DNA of 64,000 nt from Bog-473 sp963725895 (GTDB lineage Bacteria; Actinomycetota; Acidimicrobiia; Acidimicrobiales; RAAP-2): the NCBI GenBank assembly GCA_963725895.1, contig CAVSAJ010000002.1:62001-126000 (forward strand), given 5' to 3'. Made by a program: the position numbers and the translations under genes. Of this stretch, positions 24,325-31,449 are shown piece by piece. Position 1 is the first letter of the stretch. The number at the start of each line of letters is the position of its first letter. The notes beneath the pieces are model-generated. The model ran no database searches. It saw only the letters and a list, made by a program, of their open reading frames with translations, and was not told where the DNA came from.

Positions 24325-24939
24325 ATGCGCAGCGACATCCGTGACGGTGCAACCTTTCCCGATTATCAGCTTGCTGACCAAGCCGGAAAGCAGCAGAGGC
24401 TGACGGATCTGCAAGGTGGCAATGCCATGGTGCTCCATCTGTCTCGGGGCGGCTATGACCCGAAGGAACACATTTTCCTGCGTCAGCTCGTCGAGGCCTA
24501 TCCCGTCTTCCGCGTTGCTTACACAAGACTGGTGGTTATCTCGACCGACAACCAACTCAACATCAATGAGTTCCGTGACTCGTTGGGCGCAACGTGGCCG
24601 TTCCTATCCGATCCGGATCGAATCATTCAGAAGGATCTCGGTATCCAAGAGTTCACCGACGAGCCGCATGATCCGATGATTCCTCATACTTTCGTGCTCG
24701 AGCCGGGACTCAAGATTTTCAGGATCTACAACGGCTACTGGTACTGGGGCCGACCCACGATGGACGAGCTGCATGCCGATCTGCGAGACCTCTTCCGGAA
24801 GATACGACCGGACTTCGATCTGTCCGCACCCGGATTGAAGGAAGCGTGGGACAGCGGGGACCGGGACCGGTTCCTCGTTGACACGCTGGAGGAACCAATC
24901 CGATACACCGAAGGCAAGAGCATCGGTATCAAGCGATAG
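24325..24939 (+). CDS. Thioredoxin-fold AhpC/TSA-like protein lacking all cysteines
   Basis: 204 residues with a peroxiredoxin-like fold: the N-terminal FPDYQLADQAGKQQRLTDLQ strand-loop (about 12-31), VLHLSRGGYDPKEHIFLRQL in the place of the peroxidatic loop (about 36-55), LVVISTDNQLNINEF (about 69-83), then WPFLSDPDRIIQKDLGI (about 91-107) and IPHTFVLEPGLKIFRIYNGY (about 119-138). The loop that normally carries the peroxidatic Cys reads RGGYDPKEH, and no cysteine occurs anywhere in the protein, so thiol peroxidase activity is excluded. A binding, chaperone or non-thiol enzymatic role must be assumed. It lies 60 bp after the P450 gene on the same strand. Confidence 0.8.
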   Translation: MRSDIRDGATFPDYQLADQAGKQQRLTDLQGGNAMVLHLSRGGYDPKEHIFLRQLVEAYPVFRVAYTRLVVISTDNQLNINEFRDSLGATWPFLSDPDRIIQKDLGIQEFTDEPHDPMIPHTFVLEPGLKIFRIYNGYWYWGRPTMDELHADLRDLFRKIRPDFDLSAPGLKEAWDSGDRDRFLVDTLEEPIRYTEGKSIGIKR

Positions 24940-25070
24940 CTCGCTCGTCCGCGAACTCGAAGCTAGTTCCAGCCCGCTGGGCAACCACGTTCTACGATGT
25001 GGGAACGGACATACCTGCTCTGGGCTGCCGTCGGTCCGCTTGAACCCGAGCTGGACCATAATCGGGGCGC

Positions 25071-25871
25071 ATGGATCAAAGTCTGTTCTCCTCGGACGTC
25101 TTGGAGGGCCAGGTGGCTCTCGTGACGGGCGGAGCGACCGGCATCGGGAAGGAGATCTGCCGAGTGCTTGGAGCCCATGGCGCTCGTGTCACTCTGGCCA
25201 GCCGAAACCAAGAGAATCTCGAAGCCACGGTGGACGAGCTCAGGACCGATGGCGTGGACGCTGCGTTCGGTGTCTGTGACGTTCGTGATGCTCAGGCGGT
25301 GCAGGCCGTCGTGGAATCGGTTGTGAAGGAGCGAGGAAGGCTCGACATCGTGATCAACGATGCCGCAGGTAATTTTCCGGCTCCACTGTCGAAGATCTCT
25401 CCCAATGGGTTCAAAGCCATTGTCGACATAGATCTGCTTGGCACGTACAACGTGACCCGATGCGCGTTCGACGCGTGGCTGGCGGAACACGGTGGCAGCA
25501 TCGTCAACATCAGTGCTCCGTTTCAGCAGAAGGGAGTGGTGTTCCAGTCGCACGTCGCGGCGGCGAAGGCGGGGGTCGATTCGCTCACTCGAACGTGCGC
25601 CGTCGAATGGGGGCCCTACGGGATCCGAGTCAATGCGATCGCACCGGGATCGATCGGTGGCACTGAAGGAGTGCGGCGATTTGCCGAAGCCGTCACCGAC
25701 GGCGACGACCGCCCGAAGAACCCCCTCGGCCTGCAGGGTCATGGTTCCGACATCGCGTATCTCACACTGTTTCTCTGCAGCCCAATGGCACGCTTCATCT
25801 CCGGACAGGTCATTTGCGTTGACGGCGGGGGATCGGCAGACCTATTGAAAATGCAGATGGGACGAATCTGA
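25071..25871 (+). CDS. SDR enzyme, peroxisomal-type 2,4-dienoyl-CoA reductase-like
   Basis: A 266-residue SDR. The cofactor motif TGGATGIG (about residues 19-26) is followed by R44-N region LASRNQENLE, suggesting NADPH. NDAAGNFPAP (about 95-104) replaces the usual NNAG. The catalytic region reads FQSHVAAAKAGVDSLT (about 160-175): the usual Tyr is His while Lys is kept, as in the DECR2-type 2,4-dienoyl-CoA reductases, which also share the following VEWGPYGIRVNAIAPGSIGG block. Such enzymes remove conjugated double bonds from unsaturated acyl-CoA before beta-oxidation. The stop is 1 bp from the TTG start of the next gene, so they are coupled. Confidence 0.85.
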   Translation: MDQSLFSSDVLEGQVALVTGGATGIGKEICRVLGAHGARVTLASRNQENLEATVDELRTDGVDAAFGVCDVRDAQAVQAVVESVVKERGRLDIVINDAAGNFPAPLSKISPNGFKAIVDIDLLGTYNVTRCAFDAWLAEHGGSIVNISAPFQQKGVVFQSHVAAAKAGVDSLTRTCAVEWGPYGIRVNAIAPGSIGGTEGVRRFAEAVTDGDDRPKNPLGLQGHGSDIAYLTLFLCSPMARFISGQVICVDGGGSADLLKMQMGRI

Positions 25872-25872
25872 G

Positions 25873-27387
25873 TTGGCATCGGACGAAGACGATCGTGGTG
25901 GATGGGGTCCGGCTCTCGAGGAGATCGAGCGCAGGAAGACTGAGACACTCGCTATGGGCGGCGAGACTCGGCTGATCCGGCAGAGGGAGCGGGGCCGCCT
26001 GAACGCCCGAGAGCGGATCGCCGCACTCTTCGACGCCGGCTCGTTCTCAGAGATCGGCCAGCTGGTGGGTACGAGCGAGGATCCGCCTATACCCGGTGAT
26101 GCGCTCGTGACGGGTTCCGGTCGCATCAACGGCAGGCCGGCGCTGGCCGGCGCCGAGGACGTGACGGTGCTCGGGGGATCGATCGGGGGTGGCGCGTCGG
26201 ACAAGCGCTACCGACTCTGCCAGCTCGCCCTGCAGGAGCGGGTGCCGTTGGTCATGATGCTCGAGGGTGCCGGACATCGCGTGACGGACTCGTCTGGTGG
26301 GCGACGACCCGGTGATCTCATGGGCCTGGCCGATCTCTCAGGAATCGTGCCCATGGTCTGTCTTGTGCTGGGGGCCTCTGCGGGACACGGCGCGCTCACG
26401 GCCCCGCTGTCGGATTTCGCCGTGATGACGGAATCTGCGTCGATCTTCGCCGCCGGTCCGCCGCTCGTGAAGTCGGCGACCGGCGAGGACGTGACCAAGG
26501 AGACACTCGGGGGGCCGCAGGTGGCGGCCGACGCGGCCGGGGTCGTGCAGAACGTCGTCGCTGACGACGTCGAAGCCATCGCCTTAGCTCGGCGATACCT
26601 CGAATACTTCCCCCTCAACGCGTGGGCGCCGCCGCCGCGTCATTTTGGAACCGATACCGGCCCACGCTCGTTGGAGACCATCCTCGAGCTGATCCCGCCC
26701 AATCCCCGGCGCCCCTATCCGATTGGCCCCGTCCTCCACGAGCTCGTCGACGAAGGAACTCTCCTCGAGATCCAACCAACCTTCGGGCGATCCATCGTCA
26801 CCAGCCTCGCCCGATTGGGTGGCCAGAGTGTGGCCATTGTGGCGAACGATCCCAGTGTCATGGCTGGGACCATTGACAGCGCGGCAGCCGACAAAGTCGC
26901 GCACTTCCTCGACGTCATCGGGGCGTTCGGGCTTCCCTGTGTCTTCTTGGCCGACAACCCCGGGGTGCTCGCTGGAACGGTCGCCGAACGAGATGGGATC
27001 CTGCGGCACTCCGCGCGCATGTTCGCTGCTCAACATCGCTTGACGGTGCCAAAACTGCACGTCACCTTGCGCAAGGCGTTCGGCTTTGGCTCATCGATCA
27101 TGGCAATGAACCCCTTCGACGGCCAGACGATCACGCTCGCCTTTCCCTCGATCACGCTTGGCGCTCTTCCCGCAGCTTCAGACGCGAGTGGCGTTTCCGA
27201 CCCTCAAGAGCGGGAACGGATCGCGGTCCAGCAAGCCAATTCTTCGATTCGTGCGGGTGGCCGGCTCGCCTACGACGCCGTGATCGACCCGCGTGACCTC
27301 CGCAACGCCTTGCTCGCGGGACTCTCCTTGGCCGAAGGTCGACAGAGCTCGCCGCGATCCCCGAGGGGAACCGGGATCCTGCCCTGA
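25873..27387 (+). CDS. Acyl-CoA carboxylase carboxyltransferase (beta) subunit
   Basis: 504 residues of the AccD/PccB/MccB family. N-domain: RERGRLNARERIAALFDAGS (about 37-56) and the oxyanion-type GASAGHGALTAPLSDF (about 168-183). C-domain: VAIVANDPSVMAGTIDSAAA (about 318-337), LPCVFLADNPGVLAGTVAER (about 353-372) and FGFGSSIMAMNPFDGQTITL. It carries out carboxyl transfer from biotin to an acyl-CoA. The TTG start at 25873 directly follows the SDR stop. No biotin carboxylase/BCCP gene is in the window, so its partner must be elsewhere. Context suggests propionyl-, methylcrotonyl- or a branched acyl-CoA, not resolved. Confidence 0.88.
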   Translation: MASDEDDRGGWGPALEEIERRKTETLAMGGETRLIRQRERGRLNARERIAALFDAGSFSEIGQLVGTSEDPPIPGDALVTGSGRINGRPALAGAEDVTVLGGSIGGGASDKRYRLCQLALQERVPLVMMLEGAGHRVTDSSGGRRPGDLMGLADLSGIVPMVCLVLGASAGHGALTAPLSDFAVMTESASIFAAGPPLVKSATGEDVTKETLGGPQVAADAAGVVQNVVADDVEAIALARRYLEYFPLNAWAPPPRHFGTDTGPRSLETILELIPPNPRRPYPIGPVLHELVDEGTLLEIQPTFGRSIVTSLARLGGQSVAIVANDPSVMAGTIDSAAADKVAHFLDVIGAFGLPCVFLADNPGVLAGTVAERDGILRHSARMFAAQHRLTVPKLHVTLRKAFGFGSSIMAMNPFDGQTITLAFPSITLGALPAASDASGVSDPQERERIAVQQANSSIRAGGRLAYDAVIDPRDLRNALLAGLSLAEGRQSSPRSPRGTGILP

Positions 27388-27510
27388 ATCGTCGCCTTCG
27401 CAGGCCCGAAGAGATCTGCCAATGGGCCCACGGCCGCTCGCGGCGCCAGATCGGTCGCGACAACCGTCCGTCTGAGTCTCTGGATTAGGAAATCCTCATA
27501 AAATATATTG

Positions 27511-27524
27511 AAATACTAGTATTT
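27511..27524. promoter_or_regulatory. Perfect 14-bp palindrome AAATACTAGTATTT upstream of a small gene
   Basis: It lies in an unusually A/T-rich stretch (27490-27535) between the carboxyltransferase gene and the 65-residue gene at 27544, ending 19 bp before its ATG. It could act as operator or as part of the promoter; no ribosome-binding site is apparent, so a very short leader is possible. Confidence 0.55.
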
Positions 27525-27543
27525 ACGAGTAGTATCAACCGTC

Positions 27544-27741
27544 ATGTCGGAACGAAGCAGTCGCCTCCATGAACCCACCCTCGTGCAGCTCAATGACGGC
27601 CGCTGGAGGGTCAGTTGCCATCAATGCCGAGCGGCGAAGGCGGTCCCCATGCCCATCGGCATTGAGCTGCCAATCACGAGCCGCCTTGAGGCCGAAGCAA
27701 TCCTTGCGAACCACGTTGAGGACTGTTTGGCAGCGGCCTGA
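27544..27741 (+). CDS. Small conserved-looking protein with three Cys and one His (65 aa)
   Basis: MSERSSRLHEPTLVQLNDGR, then WRVSCHQCRAAKAVPMPIGI and LEAEAILANHVEDCLAAA. CxxC at residues 25-28 and a later H-x3-C (about 57-61) could form a small zinc site. The N-terminus looks like a short beta-hairpin. Codon use is coding-like and the frame is complete. It stands alone behind the AAATACTAGTATTT palindrome. Family and function are not recognised. Confidence 0.6.
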   Translation: MSERSSRLHEPTLVQLNDGRWRVSCHQCRAAKAVPMPIGIELPITSRLEAEAILANHVEDCLAAA

Positions 27742-27863
27742 ACTCTTAAACGCTGGCCGCCCGAACGGGGTCAAGCCGAGACAGTGCCCCTAATGGGACG
27801 GCTTTCAAATCTCGCTCAGGATCAGGGTTGGCTTCTGGGTCTGGCGTCATCCGAGGGGGAGCG

Positions 27864-28232
27864 TCAGGCGCCGGTCGGACGACTCACCTCAAATCGGTTG
27901 CCGTCGGGATCGAAGAAGTAGAACCGTTCGTTGTCGGCGCCGGGCCCCACCTCGGTGACCTCCACCCCGGCGGCGGCCAGACGGTCGTGCAAGGGGCCGA
28001 GCTCGCCGTCGACCACCACGACCACATGGGTGGTGCGGTCCAAGTCGGCGCGGTCGCGCTCATCTCCCCGCGGCAGTTCCCACAGGGTCAGGACCGCTCC
28101 CGCGAACGGAACCGCGGCCAGGGGCTCGGCGGCGTCGTCCGGGCTGACGAAGAACGGCTCGATCTTCAGCCGGTCCCGGAACCAGTTCACGGATTCGGCG
28201 AGGTCGCTGACCCGAAGGACGGTTGTCACCAT
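27864..28232 (-). CDS. VOC (glyoxalase/bleomycin-resistance) family protein
   Basis: About 122 residues from ATG 28232 (MVTTVLRVSDLAESVNWFRD), the canonical beta-alpha-beta-beta-beta opening of the vicinal oxygen chelate fold. The frame is open to 28286, inside the preceding gene, but those residues do not fit the family. Second half: RTTHVVVVVDGELGPLHDRL and a typical C-terminal FYFFDPDGNRFEVSRP with the metal-ligand-type Glu. Such proteins are lyases, dioxygenases, epimerases or binding proteins; reaction unknown. It lies just after the amidohydrolase gene on the same strand. Confidence 0.85.
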   Translation of the reverse strand: MVTTVLRVSDLAESVNWFRDRLKIEPFFVSPDDAAEPLAAVPFAGAVLTLWELPRGDERDRADLDRTTHVVVVVDGELGPLHDRLAAAGVEVTEVGPGADNERFYFFDPDGNRFEVSRPTGA

Positions 28233-28267
28233 CGTGACTGGTCCCAGAGCACCGAGGGAACGGCGCT

Positions 28268-29413
28268 TCACCGGCCGAAGAGCCACTCGAGGTTGCCCCG
28301 GTAGAGACCCTCAGTCGTTTCGTCGACGGGCGGGCCTCCTGCCGCTTGGAAGTCCTCTAATGGACGGGCAAGTCCCTCGGCGTGGGGATAGTCGCTCCCG
28401 AACATGAACAGATCTCCGACGGTCGCGGTCAACCGTTCGGGCCGCTCGAACCCGAACGTCGCAATCCGAACCTGGCGTCGCAGGTAGTCGCTGGGCGCCA
28501 GCGGCAGTCGGTCGGGCTCCAGTCCGTTATAGGCACCGTGGAAGCGGTAGCTGGCATCGAGGGCTGGGAGGAACTGGGCGAACCACGAGGATGTGAATTC
28601 GACCAACCCGACGCGGAGTTCAGGGTGGCGTTCGAGCACACCGCCCACGCTCAGGTCCTGGAGGGCGAGCATCGGTGTCACAGAGATGGAGAGGGACATC
28701 AGGAGCGGCTCGACCTGGTTGGCATCGCCTCTGTACCAGGCGTCGCCGAACGGGCGGGCCCCGTCGGAGATATGGAACATGACCGACATCCCGCTGCGTT
28801 CGAACGCTGACCAACAGCGGTCCAGCTCAGGGTGGGAGAAGGGTCGCCTGTCGACCGGGCCGATCGGCACCATGGCCGCCTCGATGCCACCCTCAGCGAG
28901 CACGACCAGCTGTTCCTCGAGCCAGTCCGGATCGCGTAGCGAGACGTGACCCACCGGCCGCAGACGACCCGCGCCGCCCGGTCGCAGGCCCTCCACCGCC
29001 CAGCGGTTCCAGGCGGCCATGTTGGCGAGTTGCGCAGCAGGCTGATCTTCGAGGGCGCGGACCCAGAACAGCCCGAAGTTGGGAAATACGACAGCTTGGT
29101 CGATCCCTTGACGATCGAGGAGGGCTACGCGCGCCGTCGGGTCGACGTCGTGTTGCGCCACGGCCTCCTCGAAGGTGGCCGGTGCCGGCTCACCTCGACG
29201 CTGGCGGGCGCGGTAAGCCCCCATTGCGGGCACGTCCCCGGGCGCTTGGGCCTCGGCTAGGTGGATGCGCCTTCCGTCAGGAGCGGTCAGCCAGGCATAT
29301 CCCAACTCGTCGTCTGCGATACGCAATGCGAGATCCTTGCTGCCGGCCGGCAGGTGGTCGGCCCACAAGGTTCGGGTTTCGAGAAGGTGAGTGTCGGCAT
29401 CGATCACTTTCAC
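28268..29413 (-). CDS. Amidohydrolase family 2 protein (decarboxylase/hydrolase)
   Basis: 381 residues of the PF04909 TIM-barrel class. First metal motif DADTHLLE (residues 5-12, with the DxH-type spacing), His in HVSLRDPDW, MFHISDG (about 213-219) and the final FGSDYPHAEG (about 341-350), which carries the conserved Asp. Members decarboxylate aromatic acids or hydrolyse ring amides and esters. GTG 29413 overlaps a palindrome and has no clear ribosome-binding site; GTG 29407 is an alternative. The VOC gene follows on the same strand. Confidence 0.85.
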   Translation of the reverse strand: MKVIDADTHLLETRTLWADHLPAGSKDLALRIADDELGYAWLTAPDGRRIHLAEAQAPGDVPAMGAYRARQRRGEPAPATFEEAVAQHDVDPTARVALLDRQGIDQAVVFPNFGLFWVRALEDQPAAQLANMAAWNRWAVEGLRPGGAGRLRPVGHVSLRDPDWLEEQLVVLAEGGIEAAMVPIGPVDRRPFSHPELDRCWSAFERSGMSVMFHISDGARPFGDAWYRGDANQVEPLLMSLSISVTPMLALQDLSVGGVLERHPELRVGLVEFTSSWFAQFLPALDASYRFHGAYNGLEPDRLPLAPSDYLRRQVRIATFGFERPERLTATVGDLFMFGSDYPHAEGLARPLEDFQAAGGPPVDETTEGLYRGNLEWLFGR

Positions 29414-29425
29414 GCTCTAGAGCGT
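29412..29425. promoter_or_regulatory. 14-bp perfect palindrome at the amidohydrolase start
   Basis: ACGCTCTAGAGCGT overlaps the first base pairs of the amidohydrolase start codon. A regulator bound here would block initiation. No regulator gene is adjacent, so the partner is unknown. Confidence 0.5.
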
Positions 29426-29526
29426 AGGTTCCCGCGCCAGAGCTGTTCGCGGTCGATGAGATTTTCCTCGCCGCCCTTCGCGTGGTGAGGGACCCTACGG
29501 AATCCGGGTCAACGGAATCGCACAAA

Positions 29527-29980
29527 AGCACCCCTCATGGGAGCTCTTTCGAAGTTGACCTCTGAGCAGATCGCCATGTTCGGCCTCATGCGGCCAGCCG
29601 ATCAGCTCAGGGAGCAGGGTTTGTTACCCATGGTCCAATGCCACCGATGCGCTGGATCGAGTAGCGAACGAGAAAGCCAGGTTCGGGCCGGTCAGCAACC
29701 GGGAGTTGGGCATCAGGCGAGACGTAGGCCTTCGCGTGCCTGGCCATCAGATCCCACACGCGAGGGCTGGGTCCTACCGTCGCTTTCGCATGGATGACTG
29801 CATATGGGTTGATCCAGACCCCTGGTTCACGTGGCGCGTCGAACGACACCGCGACGCGGGGATCGCGTCTGATGTTTCTGAGCTTCTTGTTGTCACTCAA
29901 GTGCTCACCAATTCGTCACCGTCGATCCCTACCCAAATGACGGTGACGTGCGGGCTCCCATCGGGGTTGATGGTGCTCAG
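29527..29980. repeat. Copy 1 of a ~450-bp duplicated segment
   Basis: Closely matches 47332-47786 along its whole length and in the same orientation, from AGCACCC(C/G)TCA(T/C)GGGAGCTC on the left to GTTGATGGTGCTCAG on the right. Both copies hold a broken PPOX-type gene. The copies frame an 18-kb catabolic region. Confidence 0.85.
29607..29980 (-). pseudogene. Truncated, frameshifted PPOX-class F420/FMN-dependent enzyme (copy 1)
   Basis: Reading leftward from 29980: LSTINPDGSPHVTVIWVGID, then GDELVST and a stop. A 2-base loss near 29903 shifts the frame, after which SDNKKLRNIRRDPRVAVSFD and the rest run intact to TGA 29607-29609 (C-terminal PGFLVRYSIQRIGGIGPWVT). The sequence is a pyridoxamine-phosphate-oxidase-fold flavoprotein of the F420-dependent type common in actinobacteria. 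The first ~20 residues are missing, replaced by another pseudogene's end. Non-functional. Confidence 0.8.
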
Positions 29981-30469
29981 TGGTCCATGGGGCCAGACTC
30001 GATCAGTTCGCGAAGAGCCGGTGGCAGTCCGGACGTTCGTTCAGTCGAGTGCTCTAACTCGCTCATGGCTCGTTCGCCCCGATGTCCGCCGCAGGGTGGT
30101 CCTGTGCTCCAGAGCGTACGAGGAGCGAACCGTTCGAATCGCCACCCATCATTCGTGTGCACTGCATCAGCCTCCAAGAGGTTGGCCGCGATCAGCGGGG
30201 CCGGTGGAGGTTCACCAGGATGGACATGGATGGCCATCAGTCCGGCACTCAGATGAGCGCGCTCGCCATCGAGTTCAACGCGATGGTTGGAACTGAAGTG
30301 AAAGGTCCGTGCCCAGCGTCCCAGAACGATGCGGTGCGCGGCAGCGACCTCAGCGACGCCATTGAGTACGGCAATTTCATGCTCGAGGCGCACGTCCTCG
30401 TTGAACAAAGAGCGCGCCCAGACCTCGTCGAAGCTCTCGAATCTCCCCTTGGCCTGTCTGCTCGATCAT
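29977..30469 (-). pseudogene. SnoaL/NTF2-like protein remnant
   Basis: An N-terminal scrap starts at ATG 30469 (MIEQTGQGEIRELRR). A frame change near 30430 leads into FESFDEVWARSLFNEDVRLE, RWARTFHFSSNHRVELDGER, AHLSAGLMAIHVHPGE and NDGWRFERFAPRTLWSTG, which match the curved-sheet SnoaL/limonene-epoxide-hydrolase-like fold. No start codon serves the second frame, and the spacing implies an internal deletion. It ends at 29977 inside the duplicated PPOX segment. I read it as decayed; a TTG-started 143-residue product is formally possible. Confidence 0.55.
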
Positions 30470-30662
30470 CGCAGCCGTTCTAATGGTGATGTTGTCCACC
30501 CAAGGCCGAAAGAGTTACCGACACTCCCAAGTTCGTGCCGAGCTGGTGCCCAGCGGCGCTTGTCGGCACCCCAACGAGCGACAGAGCAAATGCGACCCGT
30601 GGCTGCTACCGTGCCGCCTGGACCGTGAGCGAAACTTGGGCTTACCGTTCGGAGGTGTTGCG

Positions 30663-31232
30663 ATGTCCCGCACCTACTCCCGCCGGAGCCGGGACTTCGA
30701 CGAGCCAGCCGTGCGTCGTTCTCACCTGGGTCACACGTTGCCGGCGGTGCGGAGAGGCCCGGCAGCGAGCGTCCTCGGCGCGCTTGCCGTGGCGGTGGTT
30801 TGCCTGTGCTTTCCGGCGTCGGGCGGCGCTTCGGAGAGGCGAGCTGCCGCTGAGCCGGCTGCGGAAGGCCGTGAGACCGTGACCTGCAACGCCCTCGCGT
30901 GGCGGCCGAGGGGCACCTCTTCCGAAGGGAAGTGGAACCTTTCCGAGTGCACGCACAAGGGGAGGACTGACGGGCGTGGTGTGTACCCGAATCCGGGGGA
31001 GGGCGGCGTGGTCAAGTGGGCGAGCCGTCAGACGACCACTCTTTCCGACGTCAACCTCGGGGAGGCTATCGGTGCCTGTCCAGCGAACGGACAGGCATAC
31101 CACGACCTGTACTACATGACAGGAAACTTCACCAACAGCTGGGGCGGTTCGGGCACTTTCGCAGCAGGTTGGTGTCTTTCACCCCGAGGTCCGTATCTCG
31201 ATTATGCATTCACAGGGAATTTCCAAATCTGA
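30663..31232 (+). CDS. Secreted protein of unknown function (189 aa)
   Basis: ATG 30663 has GGAGG 7 nt upstream. An Arg-rich N-region is followed by a signal core (AASVLGALAVAVVCLCFPAS, about residues 34-53). The mature part has four Cys (TCNALAWRPR, LSECTHKGRT, EAIGACPANG, AAGWCLSPRG), which could form two disulfides, and a Gly/Asn-rich Trp-containing C-terminus (YMTGNFTNSWGGSGTFAAGW). No family recognised. It is isolated between two pseudogenes and a tRNA fragment. Extracellular. Confidence 0.68.
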   Translation: MSRTYSRRSRDFDEPAVRRSHLGHTLPAVRRGPAASVLGALAVAVVCLCFPASGGASERRAAAEPAAEGRETVTCNALAWRPRGTSSEGKWNLSECTHKGRTDGRGVYPNPGEGGVVKWASRQTTTLSDVNLGEAIGACPANGQAYHDLYYMTGNFTNSWGGSGTFAAGWCLSPRGPYLDYAFTGNFQI

Positions 31233-31306
31233 GAGGCCTGGTGGGGCTAACCGGGATCGAGTCACCGACCTCAGCATCGTCGAGAACAGCACCCTCAACG
31301 GACCGA

Positions 31307-31354
31307 CCTCGACGGGATTCGAACCCGCGACACTCACCTTGGCAAGGTGGTGGT
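31307..31354 (-). pseudogene. 3' fragment of tRNA-Gly (GCC)
   Basis: Minus strand: anticodon arm CCACC-TTGCCAA-GGTGA, variable region, T-arm GCGGG-TTCGAAT-CCCGT, then an acceptor-like end CGAGGTC. The D-arm and 5' acceptor are absent (the upstream sequence is unrelated). A tRNA 3' half without its 5' half is what integration at a tRNA gene leaves behind (an att duplicate). Confidence 0.65.
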
Positions 31355-31449
31355 TTTCGTCCTAACAGGTGTGGCGAACGAACTGACGTGCAACTCTGTC
31401 CACGCAGTTTCCAGCCCGTCCATCCAGTTTGCCGCTGTTGTAGAGCGGT

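Noticed and set aside
31305..31380. Complete tRNA-Gly
   Set aside because: Only the anticodon and T-arms can be folded; no D-arm or 5' acceptor is present, so it is a fragment.
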